5,903 nucleotides of DNA from Alphaproteobacteria bacterium (GCA_016780695.1 JADHLK010000092.1:1-5903), one strand, 5' to 3'. Numbered from the stretch's first letter, positions 1 through 5,767 are shown. Made by a program: numbers and translations. Notes: generated from the sequence alone by a model not told the origin.

Positions 1-257
1 CAAAATTACTGTTTCTGGATGAGCCGACTGCCAGCCTTGACTATGAATCCACCCGCTTTGTAGAGGACAGCCTGCAACAGGCGCGCGCCAGCGGCATGGC
101 GATTTTGATGGTCTCGCATAATCGCACGCAGATAAAAAGGCTGGCAGACCGGGTGCTGTTTCTGGCCCGCGGCACGATCACGGATGATGCTCCGGCGGAA
201 GCATTTTTTGCCCAGCCAGAGAGCCGGGTTGCCCAGGACTGGCTGGATTTCGCCTAG
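1..257 (+). CDS. ABC transporter ATP-binding protein, C-terminal fragment
   Basis: This is the last 84 codons of an ATP-binding cassette protein; the start and the Walker A and signature motifs lie outside the window. The visible part opens with Walker B (LLFLDEP, fragment residues 2-8), continues into the D-loop (SLD, 11-13) and has the switch histidine in VSHN (H39). The tail then reads as a typical short importer ATPase ending (ADRVLFLARGTI, then a FFAQP-like segment). These motifs establish ATP hydrolysis that drives transport at the inner membrane. The short tail after the H-loop, with no regulatory domain, resembles tungstate/phosphate/polar-amino-acid-type ATPases. The substrate cannot be read from this fragment, and tungstate (TupC-like) is only a guess. 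The stop TAG (255-257) shares the palindrome CTAG with the stop of the convergent dehydrogenase gene, so there is no terminator between the two. Confidence 0.9.
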   Translation, partial: KLLFLDEPTASLDYESTRFVEDSLQQARASGMAILMVSHNRTQIKRLADRVLFLARGTITDDAPAEAFFAQPESRVAQDWLDFA

Positions 258-2686
258 GATCGCAGCAAGCTCGCATTGGCATCATAGAGCGGCTGGCCCA
301 GCACCTCAGCTGGCCAGAACTGCCCCAGAATTTCTACCTCCAGCTGGGTGCCGGCAACGGCCAGCTCAGTCGGCAAATAGGCAAGGGCGACCGAACAGCC
401 CACATGATGGGCATAGCCGCCAGAGCTGACAAAGCCGACCGCCGCCTGGTCCTTCATCACCGCCTCATCGCCGGTCACATCAACGCCCTCACTGGCCAGC
501 CGCATCACACAAAGCCGTTTGGCCGGGCCAGATTTGGCTTCTTCCAGCGCCGCCTGCTTGCCACAGAAATCTCGCTGCCAATCAATAAAGCTGTCCAGCC
601 CGGCCTCTGCTGCGGTGAAATCAGGCCGATAATCGGCCCCCCAAACGCCCCAGCCTTTTTCCAGACGCAGGGCCAGCAAGGCCCGCGCGCCATACCATTT
701 CAACCCCAGCTCGCCGCTTGCATCAGCTTCTTCAATCGCCTCCATCAGCCGCAGCTGGTAATGCGGGGCCACGAAAATCTCATAGCCCAGCTCACCGGAA
801 AAAGAGAGCCGCGCAATAAGGGCCGGCACGCCGCCTGCAAAGCTCCGGCGAATATCCCGGAATCTGAAGCTCTCATTGCTGACATCCTCACGGCACAGCC
901 TCGCCAGCAGCGCGCGCGCATTCGGCCCGGACAAGGCAAACCCATGCCAGTCATCTGATACATTGCGATAGCGCACACCAGCTTCCGGCAGATGCATCTC
1001 AAACCAGCGCCGATGCATAGTCTGCGCCGTGCCAGAACCAAACAGCATAAAATGCTCCTCCCCCAGACAGGCGACAGTGAAATCACCATACAGCTTGCCC
1101 TTTTCTGTCAGCATCGGGGTCAGGGCCAGCCGCCCCAGCCCCGGTATGCGCCCGGCCAACAGCCAGCCAAGATAGGCCCGTGCGCCAGGCCCTTTGAATT
1201 CATGCTTGGCGAAATTGGCAATTTCCACCGCCCCGACAGATCGGCGCACCGCTGCCACTTCACCGGCCACATACTCATGTGCGCGGCTGCGCCGGAAGCT
1301 CGGCTCCTCAAACGCATCTTCTGGCCCATCCGCAAACCAGAGCGCAGATTCCAGCCCGTGCGCCTCGCCCATCACCGCTCCCTTGGCCAGCAGCCGGTCA
1401 TAGATAGCGGTGGTTTTCTGCCGCCGCCCCTTGGGCAAGGTCTCATTGGGAAAGGTCATCACAAAACGGCGTTCATAATTTTCTGTGGCCTTGATCGTGC
1501 CCCATTGCGGGCTGGCATAATCGCCGAATCTGGCAATATCCATCGCCCAGACATCTATCGAAGGCTCGCCATCGATCATCCATTCTGCCAGACACAGCCC
1601 GACCCCTCCCGCCTGGCAAAAGCCTGCCATCACACCGACAGCCACCCAGTAATTGCGCATCCCCGGCACCGGCCCGATCATCGGATTACCATCCGGGCCA
1701 AAGGTGAACGGGCCATTAATCATATTCTTGATGCCCGCCCTCTCCAGAGCCGGTATCCTCTCAAAACCCAGCTGCAGCCGCTCAGCGATATTATCCAGAC
1801 GCGGCTCCAGCAGCTCATGGCCGAAATCCAGCGGCGTTCCGGCAACCGACCAGGGGGTTGCCCGCGGCTCATAGGTGCCCAGCAACATCCCGCCGCGCTC
1901 CTGACGGAAATAGATATTGCCCTCATAATCAATACCGGCAGGCAGCCTTTCTTTCCGTTCGGCAATTTCGGGAATATCCTCAGTTATCAGATAGTGATGC
2001 TCCATCGGCTGCACCGGCAGATGCAGCCCGGCCAGATGCCCCAGCTCGCGCGCCCACAGCCCGCCAGCATTGACAATCATCTCAGCGTTCACCGTGCCTC
2101 TGGGCGTTATCACATCCCAGCTGCCATCGGGACGCTGGTTTGTTTCCAGCACCGGGCAATGGGTCTGATAGCGCGCGCCATGCACCCGCGCTGCCTTGGC
2201 ATAGGCATAAGTGACCCCGGAGGGATCAATATCGCCATCCAGCGGATCCCACAAAGCCGCAATATAGCGCGAGGCATCAATCAGCGGATGTCGGCGCGCC
2301 GCCTCCTCAATAGAGATAAATTCCTGATCCAGCCCCATGGTGCGGGCCTTTGATCGCTCGCGTTTCAGGTAATCATGCCAATCTTCATTAGAGGCAAGAT
2401 AAAAACCGCCTGTATTGTGCATCCCCACCGAATGGCCGGACAGCTCTTCAATCTCGCGATAGAGATTGATGGTATAGCCCTGCAGGCGGGAAATATTCGG
2501 GTCTGAGCTGATTGTGTGAATCTGGCCTGCCGCGTGCCAGCTGGACCCGGAGGTCAGCTCATCGCGTTCCAGCAACAACACATCCTTCCAGCCGAATTTG
2601 GCTAGATGAAACAGTATCGAACAGCCAACCACGCCGCCCCCAATGACAACAACACGGGCATGGCTTTGCAGCTTTTCCTCTGTCAC
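254..2686 (-). CDS. Dimethylglycine/sarcosine dehydrogenase-type flavoprotein with GcvT-like folate domain
   Basis: The product is 810 residues from a GTG start, close to the usual length of the DMGDH/SARDH family. The N-terminal DAO fold has the FAD motif GGGVVG (residues 16-21). Next comes SSWHAAG with H51, aligned with the histidine that binds FAD covalently in dimethylglycine dehydrogenase. A PMEHHYLITE segment (about 227-236) and a PDGNPMIGP segment (about 331-339) are further family landmarks. A central FAO_M-like linker (about 385-440) leads to an aminomethyltransferase (GcvT) half from about 470, with KLYGDFTV (531-538) and SGELGYEIF (630-638) and a GcvT C-terminal barrel to the end. 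The family oxidatively demethylates N-methylglycines and passes formaldehyde-level carbon to tetrahydrofolate; electrons usually go to ETF or oxygen. Whether dimethylglycine, sarcosine or another secondary or tertiary amine is the substrate cannot be decided here. The start is chosen because GGGGGAGG lies 6 nt before GTG; an upstream in-frame TTG at 2743 lacks support. It lies 100 bp downstream of the reductase gene in the same direction. Confidence 0.9.
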   Translation of the reverse strand: MTEEKLQSHARVVVIGGGVVGCSILFHLAKFGWKDVLLLERDELTSGSSWHAAGQIHTISSDPNISRLQGYTINLYREIEELSGHSVGMHNTGGFYLASNEDWHDYLKRERSKARTMGLDQEFISIEEAARRHPLIDASRYIAALWDPLDGDIDPSGVTYAYAKAARVHGARYQTHCPVLETNQRPDGSWDVITPRGTVNAEMIVNAGGLWARELGHLAGLHLPVQPMEHHYLITEDIPEIAERKERLPAGIDYEGNIYFRQERGGMLLGTYEPRATPWSVAGTPLDFGHELLEPRLDNIAERLQLGFERIPALERAGIKNMINGPFTFGPDGNPMIGPVPGMRNYWVAVGVMAGFCQAGGVGLCLAEWMIDGEPSIDVWAMDIARFGDYASPQWGTIKATENYERRFVMTFPNETLPKGRRQKTTAIYDRLLAKGAVMGEAHGLESALWFADGPEDAFEEPSFRRSRAHEYVAGEVAAVRRSVGAVEIANFAKHEFKGPGARAYLGWLLAGRIPGLGRLALTPMLTEKGKLYGDFTVACLGEEHFMLFGSGTAQTMHRRWFEMHLPEAGVRYRNVSDDWHGFALSGPNARALLARLCREDVSNESFRFRDIRRSFAGGVPALIARLSFSGELGYEIFVAPHYQLRLMEAIEEADASGELGLKWYGARALLALRLEKGWGVWGADYRPDFTAAEAGLDSFIDWQRDFCGKQAALEEAKSGPAKRLCVMRLASEGVDVTGDEAVMKDQAAVGFVSSGGYAHHVGCSVALAYLPTELAVAGTQLEVEILGQFWPAEVLGQPLYDANASLLRS

Positions 2687-2692
2687 GGCCCG

Positions 2693-2700
2693 CCTCCCCC
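2693..2700 (-). promoter_or_regulatory. Shine-Dalgarno that fixes the dehydrogenase start
   Basis: Read on the minus strand, GGGGGAGG is followed by six bases (CGGGCC) and then GTG at 2686-2684. This is a near-perfect anti-16S match at ideal spacing. It favours the GTG over the TTG 19 codons upstream, which would place a Shine-Dalgarno inside the coding sequence and add a basic, non-family N-terminal extension. Confidence 0.8.
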
Positions 2701-2786
2701 TGAACCGATTTCCTGTAACCAGAATTGGCCGGGATAGCTGCAAGCGTCTGGCGCAGAAACGCCATCATCAGCCGTTTTCAGGCTAG

Positions 2787-4022
2787 TCACGCCGGGGCCG
2801 GGCTACGCAGGCTTTTGAGGTCAAACTCCGGGTTGGCAATATCCTGCTTTGCCACCGGCTGGCCTTTTTCCATGCAGGCTTTAGCGATCATATAAGCTTG
2901 CGGGTCGGAAGCCGATTCAACTGAACAGAGCTGCTCTCCGACAAAGCTCCAGACAGACAGGCTGCCCGGTCGCCGGCCCGCACGGCTGATATAGTCCAGC
3001 CCCGCTGTATCCGCAGCTGGCAGCAAGCCAGCAATCTGCAGCTTGACATCATATTGATCTGACCAGAACCAGGGTAATTCGGTCTCTGGCAAGGGCTGGC
3101 CGACAATGGCTGCCGCCGCCACCTGACCACTGAACTGGGCATGATGCACTGATTCCAGCCGCAGCGGATAATGGGCGGCGGCATGGGCGACATCACCAAT
3201 GGCAAAAATCGACACATCCTCAGTCCGGTAATCTGCCGAGACCGGAATACCATTACCCACCTTCAGACCCGCTGCCTCAGCCAGCTCGCTTTCCGGGATC
3301 ACCCCAATACCGGCCAGTAGCAGATCACACGCCAGCTGGCGGCCATCATCCAGCTCTATCCCGCTTATCCGGCCTGCCTTGCCGATCAGCCCGCTGAGGC
3401 CATGGCCCAGAACCAGCTGCACCCCGTGCTGGCGATGCAAATCGGCAAAATAATCTGAAATCAGGGGCGAAGCAACCCGCGCCAACAGCCGCTCGGCCAT
3501 CTCAATCACGGTGACCTCCAGACCGGCCTTGCGCAGGCTGGCTGCTGCTTCCAGCCCGATATAGCCGCCCCCGGCAACGACTGCCTTTTTGGCCTGCCCC
3601 AACGCGCCGCGCAGGGCCCGCGCATCAGCTGCTGTCCGCAAGAGATGCACACCGCCAGCGCCCGCCCCATCCAGCGGCAGCTGGCGCGGCATGGCCCCGG
3701 TCGCCAGAACCAGCCAGTCATAGGCCAGCGCGCTGCCATCTGCCAGAGTAATCTGTTTCGCGTTCCGGTCGATTTCGGTCACCGCCAGCCCGTCACGCAG
3801 CTCAATATCGAGGGTCTGGAAAAATTCCGGCCGCCGCAAGGCAAAGCCCGCCTCATCAGAGGATTCGGCCTGCAAATACGCTTTCGAAAGAGGCGGGCGC
3901 TGAATCGGCAGGCCGGCCTCCCGCTCCACCAGCGTAATCGCCCCGTCATACTCTGCGGCGCGCAATTTTTCGGCACAGGCCAGACCGGCATGGCTGGCCC
4001 CAATGATAACAGTCCGTGTCAC
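2787..4022 (-). CDS. NAD(P)H-dependent ferredoxin reductase, BphA4/putidaredoxin-reductase type
   Basis: This 411-residue protein has the full family architecture. The N-terminal FAD Rossmann motif is GASHAG (residues 8-13), followed by the family signature QRPPLSKAYL (41-50) and ATGA (107-110). The second Rossmann fold carries GGGYIG (151-156), with Glu174 near the end of the following beta strand, which suggests NADH rather than NADPH. The second FAD contact FAIGDVA lies at 273-279 (Asp277), and the C-terminal reductase domain starts near WFWSDQYDVKLQ (318-329). Such enzymes move electrons from NAD(P)H through FAD to a [2Fe-2S] ferredoxin serving a Rieske oxygenase or P450. Neither a ferredoxin nor an oxygenase is in the window. 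The start is GTG at 4022, preceded by GGGGGA four bases upstream. The gene probably heads a transcript that continues into the dehydrogenase, and six 13-bp repeats lie just upstream. A monodehydroascorbate- or rubredoxin-reductase-like role is less likely but possible. Confidence 0.9.
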   Translation of the reverse strand: MTRTVIIGASHAGLACAEKLRAAEYDGAITLVEREAGLPIQRPPLSKAYLQAESSDEAGFALRRPEFFQTLDIELRDGLAVTEIDRNAKQITLADGSALAYDWLVLATGAMPRQLPLDGAGAGGVHLLRTAADARALRGALGQAKKAVVAGGGYIGLEAAASLRKAGLEVTVIEMAERLLARVASPLISDYFADLHRQHGVQLVLGHGLSGLIGKAGRISGIELDDGRQLACDLLLAGIGVIPESELAEAAGLKVGNGIPVSADYRTEDVSIFAIGDVAHAAAHYPLRLESVHHAQFSGQVAAAAIVGQPLPETELPWFWSDQYDVKLQIAGLLPAADTAGLDYISRAGRRPGSLSVWSFVGEQLCSVESASDPQAYMIAKACMEKGQPVAKQDIANPEFDLKSLRSPAPA

Positions 4023-4044
4023 GCTATCCCCCGGTGATCAAAAA

Positions 4045-4122
4045 CATTGGCAAACAACATTGGCAAAAAGCATTGGCAAAAAGCATTGGCAAAAAGCATT
4101 GGCAAAAAGCATTGGTAAAAAA
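4045..4122. repeat. Six tandem copies of a 13-bp repeat upstream of the reductase gene
   Basis: Units start at 4045, 4058, 4071, 4084, 4097 and 4110. The consensus is CATTGGCAAAAAG (minus strand CTTTTTGCCAATG). Units 2-5 are identical. The first ends in CAAACAA, and the last has TTGGTAA in place of TTGGCAA and runs into an A tract. The first five units contain the 7-bp dyad TTG-G-CAA. The array fills most of the 116-bp gap between the small membrane-protein gene and the reductase start. It could be an iterated regulator site, a leader element, or simply a slippage-expanded tract. It is too short, and lacks spacers, to be a CRISPR array. Confidence 0.97.
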
Positions 4123-4138
4123 AACTGGGGGAAAATGC

Positions 4139-4390
4139 TTATGCCAGCAGCGCCGCTATCTGCCCCGGCGAGAGCAGCCAGCTGGTCGCATAATTCGCCT
4201 GATATTCAGCCGCGTGCCAGCGCATGATCAAAATCGCCAGCACCGCCAGCCCGGCGAACAGCGCATATTCCACCAGCCGCTTATTGCGCGCTGGCCAGTC
4301 CTGTTTTTGCACAAACCGCAGAATCAGCCAGACCAGCCCCCCTGCCAGCAAAAACCCCAACCCGCCGATTAATACTGTATCCTTTCCCAT
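4139..4390 (-). CDS. Small two-helix membrane protein of unknown family
   Basis: The product is 83 residues from ATG at 4390. The minus strand shows AGAGGG five bases upstream of this ATG, which makes it a better start than the in-frame TTG nine codons earlier at 4417. I do not recognise the family. Residues about 5-27 (TVLIGGLGFLLAGGLVWLIL onward) and about 39-57 (around LVEYALFAGLAVLAILIM) form two hydrophobic helices separated by a basic, polar loop (QKQDWPARNKR). A short tail with YATSWLLSPGQIAALLA follows. The basic loop between the helices predicts a cytoplasmic loop with both ends in the periplasm. It is transcribed toward the reductase and dehydrogenase and divergently from the DUF6356-like gene. 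The open frame, Shine-Dalgarno and coherent membrane topology support a real gene. Confidence 0.72.
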   Translation of the reverse strand: MGKDTVLIGGLGFLLAGGLVWLILRFVQKQDWPARNKRLVEYALFAGLAVLAILIMRWHAAEYQANYATSWLLSPGQIAALLA

Positions 4391-4500
4391 GCCGGCCCTC
4401 TTTATCCTGTGCTGCAAAGTTGAATAATGCTGCGCTCAGGATAGAATGGGCCAAGCGGCTTGACCAGCCCTTATCACGGTAATTTTTTATGAGGATAATG
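4391..4500. other. Divergent intergenic region
   Basis: This 110-bp stretch separates the minus-strand small membrane-protein gene from the + strand DUF6356-like gene and must carry the promoters for both. A good + strand promoter is visible (listed separately). I found no convincing minus-strand -35/-10 pair. Confidence 0.6.
4420..4447 (+). promoter_or_regulatory. Sigma70-like promoter for the DUF6356-like gene
   Basis: A -35 box TTGAAT (4420-4425) is separated by 16 bp from a -10 box TAGAAT (4442-4447), the latter one mismatch from consensus. Transcription would begin near 4454, giving a leader of about 45 bases before the ATG at 4501. This comes from matching by eye and is not experimental. 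Confidence 0.5.
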
Positions 4501-4722
4501 ATGATAGGAAAATCTGCTTCCCATTTGCGTCAGGTAGGCGAAAGCTGGAGTGAACACAGGCGCTTTGCCTGGTTTTATGCAGGTCAGTGTCTGGCCGCCT
4601 CAACCATGGCCCTGATACATGGGCTGGTGCCGGCCTGGTTTGAAACTTCGGCCAGTGACCGGGTGAAAATGCTGGCAGACCCAGATCGGCTGCGGGCGGC
4701 TTTTCGCAAGAAACACCCCTAA
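4501..4722 (+). CDS. DUF6356-like small membrane-associated protein
   Basis: The product is 73 residues. The pattern HLRQVGESWSEH (residues 8-19), a hydrophobic stretch (about 23-46, with a conserved-looking ALIHGLVP) and the ending FETSASDRV resemble, from memory, the DUF6356 family of small proteobacterial proteins, whose function is unknown. One transmembrane or membrane-embedded helix is expected. Three in-frame ATGs compete at 4489, 4498 and 4501. GAGGA at 4491-4495 sits five bases before the 4501 ATG but overlaps the 4489 ATG, so 4501 is preferred. The C-terminus is basic (RLRAAFRKKHP). It ends in tandem TAA TAA stops, has its own promoter and lies 265 bp upstream of proteorhodopsin in the same direction. 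An AT-rich hairpin with a T tract between them suggests separate transcription. Confidence 0.82.
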   Translation: MIGKSASHLRQVGESWSEHRRFAWFYAGQCLAASTMALIHGLVPAWFETSASDRVKMLADPDRLRAAFRKKHP

Positions 4723-4774
4723 TAATGCGTGTTTCGATGCCTTAAAAAAACATCCTATAAGCGTATTTTTCTGG

Positions 4775-4802
4775 TTTTTCGGTGAAAAATTTGTCTTTTT
4801 TT
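4775..4802 (+). terminator. Possible weak intrinsic terminator after the DUF6356-like gene
   Basis: TTTTTC (4775-4780) can pair with GAAAAA (4784-4789) across a GGT loop, and a T-rich run follows to 4802. The stem has only one G-C pair, so termination would be inefficient. The same AT-rich block could instead act as an UP-like element for the downstream promoter. Confidence 0.3.
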
Positions 4803-4868
4803 TCACATTTATTTCAGATGTTTAAGAAAGAAACTGCGGCAAAAGTGACCATCCGACCAAGCCTTTTC

Positions 4869-4896
4869 TTGCCTGTGAGAAATATTTTGTTAATGT
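4869..4896 (+). promoter_or_regulatory. Candidate proteorhodopsin promoter
   Basis: TTGCCT (4869-4874) and TAATGT (4891-4896) are 16 bp apart, preceded by a long AT-rich region. The -10 match is only moderate. Transcription from here would start near 4903 and leave a leader of about 85 bases carrying several short dyads before the start codon at 4988. Confidence 0.35.
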
Positions 4897-4900
4897 TTCG

Positions 4901-4987
4901 CTCCTAGGGGGAGGTTTCATTCGGGCAGGCCCGGGTGGAATTAAAAAAAGTAGGACGTTCTGGAACGAGACCTTTTAGGAGTGTCCT
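4901..4987 (+). other. Dyad-rich leader of the proteorhodopsin gene
   Basis: Four short inverted repeats lie in this 87-bp stretch. They are CTCC/GGAG (4901-4904 with 4910-4913), CGGGC-AG-GCCCG (4922-4933), CGTTC-TG-GAACG (4956-4967) and TAGGA-GTG-TCCTA (4976-4988). The last one contains the Shine-Dalgarno. If transcribed as a leader they could fold into small hairpins, and the third could also be a protein-binding dyad. Each is short enough to arise by chance; their density is what stands out. Confidence 0.45.
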
Positions 4988-4988
4988 A
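4976..4988 (+). promoter_or_regulatory. Proteorhodopsin ribosome binding site inside a 5-bp hairpin
   Basis: AGGAG (4977-4981) lies six bases before the ATG at 4988, a strong Shine-Dalgarno that fixes the start. The same bases form TAGGA pairing with TCCTA around a GTG loop, and the stem includes the A of the start codon. The site could therefore be partly masked in the mRNA. Confidence 0.7.
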
Positions 4989-5755
4989 TGTCAATCAAAT
5001 CTGCAATTAGATTTGCCATTCCGACTGTTGTGCTGTCATCAATTCCGGCAGTAGCAATGGCGGAAGCTAACTTGCAATCAGATGATTTTGTGGGCATCAG
5101 CTTCTGGCTGATTTCCATGGCGCTGGTTGCGTCAACTGCTTTCTTCTTCCTGGAGACCCAGCGGGTTTCTGCGAAGTGGAAGACTTCACTGGTCGTTTCC
5201 GGTCTGGTTACCCTGATCGCAGCCGTGCATTATTTCTATATGCGCGATGTGTGGGTATCCACCGGCGATACACCGACCGTTTATCGCTACATTGACTGGC
5301 TGATTACTGTGCCGCTGCTGATGATCGAATTCTATTTGATCCTGCGGGCCATTACAGCTGTGTCAGGCGGCGTTTTCTGGCGGCTGACAATCGGCACGCT
5401 GGTGATGCTGATCGGCGGTTATCTGGGTGAGGCCGGCTACATCAATGTAACCGTTGGCTTCATCGTCGGGATGGCAGGCTGGGCCTACATCCTGTATGAA
5501 ATCTTTGCTGGTGAAGCTGGAAAGGTTGCCGCAGGTGAAGCGCCTGCTTCTGTGCAGTCCGCCTATTCAACCATGCGCTGGATTGTGACCATTGGCTGGG
5601 CAATTTACCCGCTGGGTTACTTCTTCGGCTACATGGCTGGCGGTGCTTCCATGGAGAGCCTGAACATCATCTACAACCTGGCAGACGTTCTGAACAAGAT
5701 CGCATTCGGTGTTATCATCTGGAATGTGGCTGTGACTGAATCAGAAGCCAAGTAA
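4988..5755 (+). CDS. Proteorhodopsin, green-tuned light-driven proton pump
   Basis: This 255-residue protein is a seven-helix retinal protein of the inner membrane that exports protons in the light. An N-terminal signal peptide ends near AVAMA (cleavage after about A25). Helices lie roughly at 33-56, 64-85, 98-119, 129-150, 152-175, 191-216 and 224-249. Key residues, each shifted by six from the reference green proteorhodopsin, are His81 (H75), Arg100 (R94), Asp103 (proton acceptor, D97), Glu114 (proton donor, E108), Asp233 (D227) and Lys237 (retinal Schiff base, K231). The D-to-E pair at acceptor and donor marks a proton pump, unlike the NDQ set of sodium pumps or the NTQ set of chloride pumps. 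Leu111 at the tuning site (L105) predicts green absorption. The gene has its own leader and a strong terminator, so it looks monocistronic; no carotenoid or retinal synthesis genes are in the window. Close homology through helices C and G makes this call secure. Confidence 0.98.
   Translation: MSIKSAIRFAIPTVVLSSIPAVAMAEANLQSDDFVGISFWLISMALVASTAFFFLETQRVSAKWKTSLVVSGLVTLIAAVHYFYMRDVWVSTGDTPTVYRYIDWLITVPLLMIEFYLILRAITAVSGGVFWRLTIGTLVMLIGGYLGEAGYINVTVGFIVGMAGWAYILYEIFAGEAGKVAAGEAPASVQSAYSTMRWIVTIGWAIYPLGYFFGYMAGGASMESLNIIYNLADVLNKIAFGVIIWNVAVTESEAK
4996..5015 (+). other. Inverted repeat within the first codons of proteorhodopsin
   Basis: CAAATCT (4996-5002) and AGATTTG (5009-5015) are a perfect 7-bp inverted repeat around the loop GCAATT, beginning eight bases after the A of the ATG. 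In mRNA it would form a hairpin directly downstream of the start codon, next to the hairpin that contains the Shine-Dalgarno. Confidence 0.6.
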
Positions 5756-5767
5756 GCAAGCTTTGCG

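Noticed and set aside
992..2353. A 453-codon open frame on the + strand opposite the dehydrogenase gene
   Set aside because: The product is rich in His, Pro, Arg and Gln with no recognisable domain, and it lies antisense to a clear family protein. It is a shadow of GC-biased codon use, as is the shorter + strand frame at 404-958.
4045..4122. CRISPR array
   Set aside because: The units are 13 bp and directly abutting with no spacers, so this is a simple tandem repeat.
4045..4122. Replication-origin iterons
   Set aside because: There is no replication initiator gene, DnaA-box cluster or partition gene nearby. The setting is an ordinary intergenic gap between metabolic genes.
4113..4150. Intrinsic terminator after the small membrane-protein gene (minus strand CTGG ... 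CCAG followed by T8)
   Set aside because: The stem is only four base pairs with a long loop; the T tract is better explained as the variant end of the tandem repeat.
4003..4372. Two + strand open frames running through the 13-bp repeats, encoding a periodic Lys/His/Trp-rich peptide
   Set aside because: The periodic peptide is simply the 13-bp repeat read through all frames. The frames overlap the start of the reductase and the small membrane-protein gene antisense, and neither has a ribosome site.
4600..4806. A 68-codon minus-strand frame across the end of the DUF6356-like gene and the AT-rich gap
   Set aside because: The sequence has a low-complexity Lys/Asn/Phe-rich start from poly-A/T and is antisense to a recognised gene, with no family resemblance.
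4937..4959. ECF-sigma-type promoter (GGAAT ... CGTT) before proteorhodopsin
   Set aside because: The spacing between the two elements is only about 13-14 bp and the -35 match is imperfect, so it does not fit the usual 16-17 bp geometry.
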